Shown here: positions 17,399 to 25,587 of the stretch, one piece after another
How the letters are laid out: each line of letters begins with the position of its first letter
Position numbering within the stretch: position 1 is the first letter of the stretch
From: Anaerorhabdus sp036636695
GTDB lineage: Bacteria > Bacillota_I > Bacilli_A > Erysipelotrichales > Erysipelotrichaceae
NCBI RefSeq assembly: GCF_036636695.1
Contig: NZ_JAVWNW010000001.1
Length of the DNA: 64,000 nucleotides
Strand: one strand, 5' to 3'
Notes under the pieces: model-generated
Seen by the model: only the letters and a program-made list of their open reading frames with translations
Database searches by the model: none
What the model was told of the DNA's origin: nothing
Translations under genes and position numbers: made by a program

Positions 17399-18940
17399 AT
17401 GAGCGAGACAAAAATTTCAAAATTGTTCACTGAATTGAATCAATTGAAGTGGAGTGTTGTGTCAAAGGGAGTTATTGTAGGGTTATTTGCAGGTTTTGTT
17501 GTGGCTTTATATCGTTTAGGAATTGAGTTTGCGACAGAAAAATCAATCGAGATCTATGAATTTTTAAAACATAATCAAGAATATATCATAGTATGGATAG
17601 TAGTGATTGTTGTGGTTGGTTTACTCATTGCATGGTTAATAAAATGTTCACCAGAATCTAAGGGAAGTGGTATTCCTCAAGTTGAGGGTGTTGTATTAAT
17701 GGGTATGAAAATGCGAAGTTTTTTCATTATACCTGTTCGATTTATTGCAGGAATATTAAGTGCTTTTTTTGGTGTTTCATTAGGTAGAGAAGGGCCATCC
17801 ATTCAAATAGGTGCTTGTGGTGGTGATATCATCGCTTCAAAGTTAAGTCATAACAAACTTGAAGAAAATTATTTAATTACTGCTGGTGCATCAGCGGGAT
17901 TGGCGGCGGCTTTTAATGCACCTTTATCGGGAATTATTTTTGCATTAGAAGAAATTCATCGTTCTTTTTCTCCCAATATTTTACTTGCGGCAACGACTGC
18001 AGCGTTAACGGCGGATGTTGTTTCAAAAACAATTTTTGGATTAAAACCAGTGCTAAGCTATGTTGATATTCCTGCATTACCATTAAGTCAATATGGTTGG
18101 TTATTGTTATTGGGGATACTTACGGGAGTAGTGGGTGCTTTAGTTAATAAGTTTGTATTAGTTTCTTCTAAGGTTTACGATGTGTTACCTGCTTGGTCAA
18201 GACCGATGGTTGCCTTATTGCTTGCGTTACCTTTTGGACTTTTTCTTCCACAAGTATTAGGTGGTGGTCAAAACTTAGTTCAATTATCTGAAACTGCACA
18301 AATGACAGTTGGGGTGCTCTTTGTAGTATTTATCGCAAAATTATTTTTTACAACCAGTAGTTTTGGAAGTGGTATACCAGGTGGAATCTTTATGCCTATT
18401 CTATCAATGGGGGCAATTGTAGGAAGTATTTTTGCTCAAACATTAAGTGGCTTTGGTATTCCTGCTTCTTCAATTGCGATACTTTGTATATGTAGTATGG
18501 CCGGTGTGATGGCCGGTTCAGTAAAAGCACCAATCACAAGTATCTTGTTGATGGCAGAAATGACAGGTTCACTTGTTCATTTATTACCAGTAGCAGCTGT
18601 TGCTTTTATTGCATTACTTACTTCGGATTTATTAGGAATTCATCCAATCTATGAAGTACTTTTAGAAAGATTGGTAGATAAAAGTCATGTGAACAAGAAA
18701 CATGATAATATTGTGTTAGAAATTGTTGTTGAAATGGGTAGTGATGTAGCAGGTAAAAAAGTTAGCGAAGTTAATTGGCCAACAGGCACACTAATTGCGG
18801 GGATTCGCAGAGGACAAAAAGAGTATGTACCTAACGGTGATTTCATAATATATCATGGTGATTATTTAATTGTATTGTCTTCGGAACATGAGCTTGAGAC
18901 TATGAATACGTGTTTAAACAAATTATGTCGAAAGAACTAA
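17399..18940 (+). CDS. ClC-type chloride transporter with C-terminal RCK_C (TrkA-C) domain
   Basis: 513 residues with ten or more membrane helices. The three ClC selectivity motifs are present: SKGSGIPQVEG, SLGREGPSIQIG and FGSGIPGGIFMP. The Glu of GREGP (near residue 132) is the gating glutamate, which in known members marks H+/Cl- exchange or gated transport. The AAAFNAPLSGIIFALEE stretch is also typical. The last 75 residues form a TrkA-C-like domain, so a small ligand such as a nucleotide may control it. It is not a fluoride-type ClC, which would carry a different gating motif. An AAGGGGTGATG site precedes the ATG. Confidence 0.92.
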   Translation: MSETKISKLFTELNQLKWSVVSKGVIVGLFAGFVVALYRLGIEFATEKSIEIYEFLKHNQEYIIVWIVVIVVVGLLIAWLIKCSPESKGSGIPQVEGVVLMGMKMRSFFIIPVRFIAGILSAFFGVSLGREGPSIQIGACGGDIIASKLSHNKLEENYLITAGASAGLAAAFNAPLSGIIFALEEIHRSFSPNILLAATTAALTADVVSKTIFGLKPVLSYVDIPALPLSQYGWLLLLGILTGVVGALVNKFVLVSSKVYDVLPAWSRPMVALLLALPFGLFLPQVLGGGQNLVQLSETAQMTVGVLFVVFIAKLFFTTSSFGSGIPGGIFMPILSMGAIVGSIFAQTLSGFGIPASSIAILCICSMAGVMAGSVKAPITSILLMAEMTGSLVHLLPVAAVAFIALLTSDLLGIHPIYEVLLERLVDKSHVNKKHDNIVLEIVVEMGSDVAGKKVSEVNWPTGTLIAGIRRGQKEYVPNGDFIIYHGDYLIVLSSEHELETMNTCLNKLCRKN

Positions 18941-19020
18941 ATGGATTATAAAGGTTTTCTTTGATGGGTATTTCACCCAATTCAATTATATTTAGATACA
19001 ATTATAATTGAGGTGGGAAT

Positions 19021-19551
19021 ATGAAAAGAAATGTAATTCTATATATTGCGATGAGCTTAGATGGTTATCTTGCGGATAAATATGGTGGTGTTGATTGGTT
19101 AAAAGGTGAGAATGATGATTACACTGATGATACAAGCTACCAAGAACTTCTCGATGAGATAGATACTGTAATTATGGGTTATTCAACTTATGATCAGGTT
19201 GCAAATGAGTTATCTCCAGATTCTTGGCCATATACAGGAAAAAAGACGTATGTATTGTCTCATCGAACTATGGAGAATAAAAAGGATATTGAATTTGTGA
19301 ACGAAAGTGTAATTCAGTTATATACAAACTTACAAATCAAAAAGGGAAAATCGATATGGGTTTGCGGTGGTTCAACTGTTGCAAGTCAATTTATAAATGA
19401 AGATTTAATTGATGAATATCGTATTTTTATCATTCCAACAATACTTGGAGATGGAATTTCATTGTTTTCAAATATTCAACAAAAAACTAATTTGAGATGT
19501 AAATCTGTAACTATGTCAAATGGAATTATTCGTTGTGTTTATGTGAAATGA
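19021..19551 (+). CDS. Dihydrofolate reductase-like protein (RibD C-terminal family)
   Basis: 176 residues. The protein follows the RibD-C/YwjB pattern: IAMSLDGYLADKYGGVDWL at the start, VIMGYSTYDQV near residue 53, KTYVLSHR near residue 78, and IWVCGGSTVASQFI near residue 115, the NADPH-binding end. It is probably a small NAD(P)H reductase; the substrate is unknown and it need not act on dihydrofolate. A TTGAGGTGGG site precedes the ATG. It starts a run of four closely spaced genes to 20623. Confidence 0.87.
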   Translation: MKRNVILYIAMSLDGYLADKYGGVDWLKGENDDYTDDTSYQELLDEIDTVIMGYSTYDQVANELSPDSWPYTGKKTYVLSHRTMENKKDIEFVNESVIQLYTNLQIKKGKSIWVCGGSTVASQFINEDLIDEYRIFIIPTILGDGISLFSNIQQKTNLRCKSVTMSNGIIRCVYVK

Positions 19552-19576
19552 GAATTAAAATAAAGAAGGTGATAAA

Positions 19577-19906
19577 ATGAAAATTGAATTGAAACAGTAT
19601 ATACCTTATTTATTATCATTTATCTTTATCTTTGTAGGACTACCCTTATTTATGGGCGATACTGGTTCTGCGATGATAGTGGTATTAATGATTATGCCAG
19701 CATGTTTATTATCAACTTCGATTATATTTAGTTATACTTATGAAAAAATTGATTTGATTTATTTAGCACTATTAGAATGTTTTGCGTTAATTTCTATTTG
19801 TATATTTATGAATAGTTCAGCACTTATTTATGCCGTAGTTTATCTTATTGTTGCGTTAATTGGAAATGGCATAGGCTATTTATTAAGTAAGCGAAAAGAA
19901 AAATAG
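19577..19906 (+). CDS. Small hydrophobic membrane protein
   Basis: 109 residues, not recognised. It is almost wholly hydrophobic, with four likely membrane segments (about 9-24, 30-50, 57-76 and 81-103) and a short basic tail. An AAAGAAGGTG site precedes the ATG. It lies 25 bases after the reductase gene and 3 bases before the DUF1232 gene, so it is probably in one transcript with them. Confidence 0.65.
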   Translation: MKIELKQYIPYLLSFIFIFVGLPLFMGDTGSAMIVVLMIMPACLLSTSIIFSYTYEKIDLIYLALLECFALISICIFMNSSALIYAVVYLIVALIGNGIGYLLSKRKEK

Positions 19907-19909
19907 ATA

Positions 19910-20275
19910 ATGAATTTAAAGGAAACAGGAAAAAAATTAAAAGAGAATTTACCAATTGTTTATTTTGTATTTAAAAATTCATCAACGCCTTTATTTAGTA
20001 AAATTTTAGCAGGGATAACAATTGGATATGCTTTGTCACCAATTGACTTAATACCAGATTTTATACCAATTCTTGGGTATTTAGATGATTTAGTTATTCT
20101 TCCATTTTTGATTTATGTCACTATGAAAAGTATACCTGAATCAATTTTGGTTGAATCAAAAGCGGCATCGATTGATTTTTGGACAAATAATAAGTCTAAG
20201 AATTGGTTATATGCAATTCCAATATTGTTTATTTGGGCATTCATTATTTATATTGTTATAAAGAAATTACTTTAG
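19910..20275 (+). CDS. DUF1232 (YkvA-like) membrane protein
   Basis: 121 residues. The family signature is clear in the middle: ALSPIDLIPDFIPILGYLDDLVILP (residues about 41-65, split here only for description), followed by a helical stretch and a C-terminal membrane segment. The function of the family is not known. The ribosome site is weak and the ATG lies three bases after the previous stop, so coupling is likely. Confidence 0.85.
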   Translation: MNLKETGKKLKENLPIVYFVFKNSSTPLFSKILAGITIGYALSPIDLIPDFIPILGYLDDLVILPFLIYVTMKSIPESILVESKAASIDFWTNNKSKNWLYAIPILFIWAFIIYIVIKKLL

Positions 20276-20284
20276 GAGGTTTTT

Positions 20285-20623
20285 ATGACAGTCATTGATG
20301 ATTATATTGCAACATGTCCGGTTGAACATCAACCAAAATTAATCGAAATTCGTACAATAATAAAAAAAGCAGCTCCACAAGCAGAAGAAAAAATTAGTTG
20401 GGGCATGCCTACATTTTATTTGAACGGGAATTTAGTTCATTTTGCACTTGCGAAGAAGCATATTGGTTTCTATCCAGGAGCATCAGGTGTAAGTGATTTT
20501 GAGGAGCGTATTCAAGAATATAAACATTCTAAGGGAGCAATTCAGTTTCCTTTCGACAAACCGCTTCCTAAAAAATTAATAATGGATATTGTAAAATCTA
20601 AAATAAAAGAAAATTGTGAATGA
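20285..20623 (+). CDS. DUF1801 family protein (YdhG-like)
   Basis: 112 residues. It has the DUF1801 pattern: a helical start ending in IRTIIKKAAPQAEEKISWGMPTF, a core with HFALAKKHIGFYPG, and a C-terminal GAIQFPFDKPLP motif. The family is annotated as a possible iron chaperone by relation to YdhG/frataxin-like proteins, with little direct proof. A strong TAGGAGG site precedes the ATG. Its stop codon abuts the stop of the opposite-strand AlkD gene with no gap. Confidence 0.87.
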   Translation: MTVIDDYIATCPVEHQPKLIEIRTIIKKAAPQAEEKISWGMPTFYLNGNLVHFALAKKHIGFYPGASGVSDFEERIQEYKHSKGAIQFPFDKPLPKKLIMDIVKSKIKENCE

Positions 20624-21301
20624 TTATTTAGAACGTTTGAGTGTATTCAAATGTTCTTTTTCTTTCTTATTGATGCGAAGAGATTCGCGAGCTTTTTGAA
20701 TACTTTTATTATAAGTCCAGTCATCTTCTAAATGTTGCATAGCTTCAAGCGTTTTATTTGGATGAAATACAAGTGATTCTGCAAGACACCAAGCAATAGC
20801 CATTTTTACATAATAGTGATCATGATTTATAGAAGTAAGTAGAGTTAGAATCTCATCAATATGTTCAGATTGAAGAAAGTAGAATAAAATAGAGACAATG
20901 CCAAAGCGTACTGTATAGGGATTTTTTGATTTCATGCATTTTTTGCAAAATATATAATAATTTTCTGAATGATCTTTAATAGTTATGACAAAGCTATCAC
21001 AAAGTGACCAATTTGACACTTTTGGCAAATAGTCTTGGATTAGTTTTATTTTCAAATCAAAAGGTTGTGGCAAATATCCAATAACAAAGCCTTCAATCAT
21101 AATTTCTTCAAAGTACTCGTCTTTAACTTCAATTAAAAACGTATGATAATCTTCTTTGACTATCTTTTTAGCGATTTTTCTAAGCTCAGGTAAACGAACA
21201 CCAATCATTGGATAGCTGTTATCGGGTAGTAGTTTTAATGAAAATTCGCGAAATTCTTTGTCCTGGCATTTTTTTAAATGCGTGATTATTTGATTGCGCA
21301 T
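20624..21301 (-). CDS. AlkD-like DNA alkylation repair protein
   Basis: 225 residues. It has the HEAT-like repeat pattern of AlkC/AlkD glycosylases: an early IGVRLPELRKIAKKI motif (residues about 34-48), YFEEIMIEGFVIGY, a WSLCDSFV stretch near residue 97, and a later VKMAIAWCLAES motif near residue 166. Family members remove bulky or cationic alkylated bases such as 3- and 7-alkylpurines. An AAAGGGGA site precedes the ATG at 21301. It faces away from the methylguanine methyltransferase gene across 46 bases, which suggests a shared repair setting. Confidence 0.9.
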   Translation of the reverse strand: MRNQIITHLKKCQDKEFREFSLKLLPDNSYPMIGVRLPELRKIAKKIVKEDYHTFLIEVKDEYFEEIMIEGFVIGYLPQPFDLKIKLIQDYLPKVSNWSLCDSFVITIKDHSENYYIFCKKCMKSKNPYTVRFGIVSILFYFLQSEHIDEILTLLTSINHDHYYVKMAIAWCLAESLVFHPNKTLEAMQHLEDDWTYNKSIQKARESLRINKKEKEHLNTLKRSK

Positions 21302-21347
21302 GTGCTTTTAATCCCCTTTATGATATAATTATACGGGAGATTTTGTG

Positions 21348-21803
21348 ATGAAACAACGTACGATAAAAACCGATATTGGATGTCTTAATCTAATCGAAGA
21401 AAATGAAAAACTTGTTGGCTTAGAATTTGTGGAGGGTGAGTCTTCTTATTGTGATGATTCAACTCTTTTAAAGCATGCAGAAAAGCAAGTACAAGAATAT
21501 CTACAAGGTAAACGCAAAAATTTTGAAATTCCAATTTTCTTTAAAGGTTCTTCTTTTCAAGAACAAGTGTGGAATGCATTATTGCGTATTCCCTATGGCG
21601 AGGTAAGAAGTTATCAAGAAGTTGCACAGATGATTGGTAATCCAAAATCATGTCGGGCAGTTGGAAATGCTTGTAATAAAAACCCAATAGCAATAGTTGT
21701 ACCATGTCATCGGGTTGTTGCAGCACATCGTAAAATCGGTGGTTTTGGTGGCGGATTGGATTGTAAACAAAGACTACTTGAAATTGAAAATATTGAATTA
21801 TGA
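21348..21803 (+). CDS. ogt: Methylated-DNA-protein cysteine methyltransferase
   Basis: 151 residues from ATG 21348, seven bases after a GGGAGA site. It takes the methyl group from O6-methylguanine onto its own Cys. The active site VPCHRVV is intact, with acceptor Cys120, and the preceding IPYGEVRSYQEVA and GNPKSCRAVGNACNKNP (recognition helix) are typical. There is no AraC-like Ada domain, so it does not regulate its own transcription in the Ada way. A TATAAT-like box lies in the 46 bases shared with the divergent alkD gene. Confidence 0.95.
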   Translation: MKQRTIKTDIGCLNLIEENEKLVGLEFVEGESSYCDDSTLLKHAEKQVQEYLQGKRKNFEIPIFFKGSSFQEQVWNALLRIPYGEVRSYQEVAQMIGNPKSCRAVGNACNKNPIAIVVPCHRVVAAHRKIGGFGGGLDCKQRLLEIENIEL

Positions 21804-21812
21804 GGTGTATAA

Positions 21813-24698
21813 ATGATTAAAAAAATATGGATATGTTTAATAGCGATACTATTATTTGTATCACCACTACAAGTTAATGCACAAACCATAAACGATTTAG
21901 AGTATGCAGATGACTATTCAATAGTAGCTATTGAAGGAGATGCGAATACTGTTCTTTTCTCTGCGAAAACGTATAAAAATGCAGAAGGTATTTATAACCG
22001 CGAGGTAAATAATTATAATAACTTGGCAATTGTTTACCAAGGAAAAGTACTGAAGGTTGAGTATGGAATTGTTCAAATTAATAGTACTTCGAGCTGTGAT
22101 TATAATGTGGAATTTAAAAATTCAATTGATAACGGCTCTAACTATGTCAATGGTTGTTATGGTATAGATGCAGCATATTTAAATACAAATGCTGCTGGTA
22201 ATAAAGTTGAAATGATGATTTCTGGTGTTGCGGGATGGGCAAACATGAGTGATGTAACAATCATTCCACTTGAAATGTTACCTGCTAGAATTTCTACATA
22301 TATAGTAAAAGAGGGCTCAATTTATCATCAAATCAAGCAATCATTTAATAATGATTTATATGCAGCTCTTATTAATGTTGGTAGTGCACCATCTTACCTT
22401 GAACAAGATGTTGAGTACTATAGTTATGATGGACATTATTTCTATAGACCAGAAAATTTGTGGGCGATGTTGGATGATTATCGTGCTTCAAATCGTAGCC
22501 GTAGTATAAATCCAAATGAGCCTTACTATAATTATTACCAATATGTAAGTCATCGTACATTAACGAATGTAACAGTAGAGGAAATCACGGATTATATTCG
22601 AAATACATTACAAATAAAGAATCAAATTACAAGCTATCTAGATATGGATAAAGATTCATCAAATGATACGTTGAATCGTTCACAATTTTATGATGAAGAA
22701 TCAGCATTCTTTCAATATCAATATCAATATGGTGCCAATGCTTTAATGATGTTGGGACTATCTATGAATGAGACAGCTATCGGTCGAAGTTCATTATCAT
22801 TCACTAGAAATAACTTATTTGGGCATGCGGCATATGACTCTGATGTAGAAAAAAATGCATCACGTTATTTTAATGTGATGTCATCTATTTATAGTCATGC
22901 AAAGTATTATATTTCTGGAAGTTATGCCAATCCATTTAGATTTCAATTCCATGGAAGTTATTTTGGAAATAAGGCAAATGGGATGAATGTTTCATATGCT
23001 TCAGATCCTTATTGGGGTGAAAAGGCAGCTCAGTTTTATATGCAAATCGATGCGGCTTTTGGTTATAAAGATAATAACTCAATGGCAATTGGTATCAAAA
23101 CAAGTGTTGATGATGTAAAGGTATATCAATATGATAGTACTTCATCAGCTATTCTTTATTCTACTGGTAAACAGCCAGATTTTGCATTTGTAATTTTAGA
23201 TGCATTTTCAAACAGTGAAGGTGATTGGTATAAAGTTCAATCAGAAGCTACCTTAAATGAAGAATCAAAAGTTGATATGGTTTACTACTATAATTATCTT
23301 GATAATGTAGGATATATTAAACAAAGTGATGTTCAACTTGTTATGAACCCTGAAAAAATGGGTACCAAAGAAATGATTAAAGTTTCCTTTGATGCGAATG
23401 GTGGGAACTTTCAAGATGAATCAGTTTTAATTAATTATTTGATTGAAGTAGGGCGTACACCAGTTATTGAAAATCCTAAAAAAGATAAAGCGATTTTTGT
23501 AGGGTGGGATAAAGAAATAACGGCAGCAAATGAGGAAATAACCTACGTTGCTCAATATGAACCAGTAGATTCGATTGAAATGGGAGAATATCCTGTTCAA
23601 CTTATTGAATGGAATGATCGAATTAATATTGATGGAGGAACAATCGTTATAAACTATGTGAATGGTAAGCAGGAAACTGTGCCATTAACTACTTCCATGA
23701 TTTCTGGATATGATTTGAAAACTGAAGGTGAACAAGAGGTTTTAGTTTCTTATGCTGGAAATACAACATCTTACAAAATCACGGTGGATAAAGAATTAGA
23801 TACCGTTAGACAAGAACTTAAGGCAGAGATATCTGCGATTTTGGATGAAATGTCTAATTTGGAAACATTGACTGAGGAACAAGCAAAACGTGTTTTAGAC
23901 TTAAAGGTTAAGATGGATAATTACATGGTTCCATATTTAACACAGCCTCAGTTACGTGCACTTGATAAATTAATTTATATGGCAATTGATCATCGCATCA
24001 ATTATGTAATTTATGAAAATGATTTGGATGCCTCAGTTTCTGGATTATCACTTTCAATTGATTTAGGTGATTCTTTAGAAAATAAAATTTTACCTGATAC
24101 AATTAAATTAGTTGTGAAGAATAGTATCAATAAAGAACATGAAGCAGCAATGAAATTACTTGCGGAAGGTAATAGTTTAACATTTGTAGATTCATTTAAA
24201 ATTCAAACACAAAAGAATTTGAATGACTTTGAATTAAATACACCAGTTTTAATTTCGATAAAAAAACCAGAAGGATCATCAAATAATCAACTGTTCACAG
24301 TGTTGTTATATGAAGATGGTGAAATCATTAAATGTTATACCAAACAAACGAATAACTATATTCAATTTATGACACCAGCGATTGGTGAATTCATGATATT
24401 GTCAAGAAATACTACAAATGATTATACAATTGATGATGTTGTTGAAACTGTTCGTGTGGATAATAGTGATCCAGATATTCCTGCTTTGATTGCTGCTGGA
24501 TTATTCGTAGCGACAATTGTTTTACTTATCGTTATTGCAATAGATGCATTATTAAGAAAGAGGAAGAGGAAGAAACTACGTGATCAACAAGAAAATACCA
24601 TTGAAGATGATCCACTACAATCAAGTGCAAGTGAACCAAGACCTCATAATGAGCATCGCTCAGAGAGGGATAATCATTCCAATCAAAGTAATGATTAA
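21813..24698 (+). CDS. Membrane-anchored surface N-acetylglucosaminidase
   Basis: 961 residues. Order: signal peptide (1-24); a region of unknown fold (25-250); a glucosaminidase domain (about 260-420) with probable catalytic Glu320 in SMNETAIGRS followed by NNLFGHAAYDS; an InlB/Listeria-Bacteroides-like repeat (about 522-590) with SFDANGGNF and the FVGWDKEI ending; an Ig-like bacterial domain (590-660); a helical part; one membrane helix (about 890-912); and a basic then hydrophilic cytoplasmic tail. It probably cuts cell-wall glycan at the membrane surface. There is no LPxTG motif. The tail coding region overlaps the next gene in another frame for 119 bases. Confidence 0.87.
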   Translation: MIKKIWICLIAILLFVSPLQVNAQTINDLEYADDYSIVAIEGDANTVLFSAKTYKNAEGIYNREVNNYNNLAIVYQGKVLKVEYGIVQINSTSSCDYNVEFKNSIDNGSNYVNGCYGIDAAYLNTNAAGNKVEMMISGVAGWANMSDVTIIPLEMLPARISTYIVKEGSIYHQIKQSFNNDLYAALINVGSAPSYLEQDVEYYSYDGHYFYRPENLWAMLDDYRASNRSRSINPNEPYYNYYQYVSHRTLTNVTVEEITDYIRNTLQIKNQITSYLDMDKDSSNDTLNRSQFYDEESAFFQYQYQYGANALMMLGLSMNETAIGRSSLSFTRNNLFGHAAYDSDVEKNASRYFNVMSSIYSHAKYYISGSYANPFRFQFHGSYFGNKANGMNVSYASDPYWGEKAAQFYMQIDAAFGYKDNNSMAIGIKTSVDDVKVYQYDSTSSAILYSTGKQPDFAFVILDAFSNSEGDWYKVQSEATLNEESKVDMVYYYNYLDNVGYIKQSDVQLVMNPEKMGTKEMIKVSFDANGGNFQDESVLINYLIEVGRTPVIENPKKDKAIFVGWDKEITAANEEITYVAQYEPVDSIEMGEYPVQLIEWNDRINIDGGTIVINYVNGKQETVPLTTSMISGYDLKTEGEQEVLVSYAGNTTSYKITVDKELDTVRQELKAEISAILDEMSNLETLTEEQAKRVLDLKVKMDNYMVPYLTQPQLRALDKLIYMAIDHRINYVIYENDLDASVSGLSLSIDLGDSLENKILPDTIKLVVKNSINKEHEAAMKLLAEGNSLTFVDSFKIQTQKNLNDFELNTPVLISIKKPEGSSNNQLFTVLLYEDGEIIKCYTKQTNNYIQFMTPAIGEFMILSRNTTNDYTIDDVVETVRVDNSDPDIPALIAAGLFVATIVLLIVIAIDALLRKRKRKKLRDQQENTIEDDPLQSSASEPRPHNEHRSERDNHSNQSND

Positions 24699-24855
24699 TG
24701 ATGAGGGAATCTATTGTGTAGATGGTCACAAGCGATGTAGTGCTTGTCAAATACTTGAAGAAACAGAAAACCGAGAAATCGAAGTGAATTGTATGATTAC
24801 CAATGATTTTTCAAAATCAGGCTCAACATATTGGGGAGCGCGTAATCATCATTAA
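24580..24855 (+). CDS. Small ParB N-terminal-like (ParB/sulfiredoxin fold) protein
   Basis: 91 residues from GTG 24580, preceded by a purine-rich AGGAAGAGGAAG stretch that also encodes the basic tail of the upstream protein. The sequence follows the ParB-N pattern from its start: IPLKMIHYNQVQVN, then LIMSIAQRGIIIPIKV, then IYCVDGHKRCSACQIL, matching the usual start, the 'x-x-I-P-I-x-V' strand and the 'D/A-G-x-R/K-R' box. The domain match extends into the overlapped part, which argues for the GTG start rather than the later ATG 24649. Partition, nuclease or regulatory roles are all possible. rluB follows after 9 bases. Confidence 0.68.
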   Translation: MINKKIPLKMIHYNQVQVNQDLIMSIAQRGIIIPIKVMINDEGIYCVDGHKRCSACQILEETENREIEVNCMITNDFSKSGSTYWGARNHH

Positions 24856-24864
24856 GGAGAAAAT

Positions 24865-25587
24865 ATGGAACGACTACAAAAAATTATTGCAGCAAGTGGA
24901 TTAACTTCGCGAAGAAAAGCGGAAGATTTAATTGTGCAAGGAAGAGTAAAAGTTGATGGAGAAGTTATCACGCAACTAGGATATCAAGCTAGAAAAGGTG
25001 CGCGTATTGAAGTTGACGGGAAACCAATTATTAAAGAAAACAAAGTTTACTATGTTATGAATAAACCAAAGAATACGTTATGTACTTTAAAAGATGAACA
25101 TGGACGTGATACTGTTTTAGATTATATAAGTTCAGAAGAAAGAGTATTTCCAGTAGGACGATTAGACTTTGATACAACAGGGGTATTAATTTTAACGAAT
25201 GATGGTGAATTTGCGAATGATATTATTCATCCAAGTAATCATTTGGATAAAATGTATGAAGTATCAATCAAAGGAATTCTTACAGGTGAACAACTTAAAA
25301 ATTTAGAAAAAGGTGTTCAACTTGAAGATGGAATTACATTACCTGCTAGGGTGAATGTGATTAATAAAAACAATGAAAAAGGTTCCATGCTTATTGAATT
25401 AACAATTCAAGAAGGCAGAAACCGTCAAGTTAAACGTATGATTGAATACTTTGGATTTGAAGTTAAACGACTACATCGTAAACGTCTAGGATATCTTGAA
25501 GTTAAAGATTTAAGACCAGGTGAAGTAAGATTGTTGAAACCATTTGAAGTTAAGCAATTAAGACAACTTGCAAAAGAAGGTCGATAA
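24865..25587 (+). CDS. rluB: 16S/23S rRNA pseudouridine synthase, RsuA/RluB family
   Basis: 240 residues. The S4 RNA-binding domain is at the start (about 2-60: RLQKIIAASGLTSRRKAEDLI). The catalytic domain has VGRLDFDTTGVLILTNDG, with the active Asp near residue 101, then MYEVSIKG, EGRNRQVKRM and KRLHRKRLGYLEV. It isomerises a uridine in rRNA. The choice of RluB (23S) over RsuA (16S) rests on overall similarity and the usual place of this gene in Firmicutes, so the symbol is less certain than the family. An AAGGAGA site precedes the ATG. Confidence 0.9.
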   Translation: MERLQKIIAASGLTSRRKAEDLIVQGRVKVDGEVITQLGYQARKGARIEVDGKPIIKENKVYYVMNKPKNTLCTLKDEHGRDTVLDYISSEERVFPVGRLDFDTTGVLILTNDGEFANDIIHPSNHLDKMYEVSIKGILTGEQLKNLEKGVQLEDGITLPARVNVINKNNEKGSMLIELTIQEGRNRQVKRMIEYFGFEVKRLHRKRLGYLEVKDLRPGEVRLLKPFEVKQLRQLAKEGR

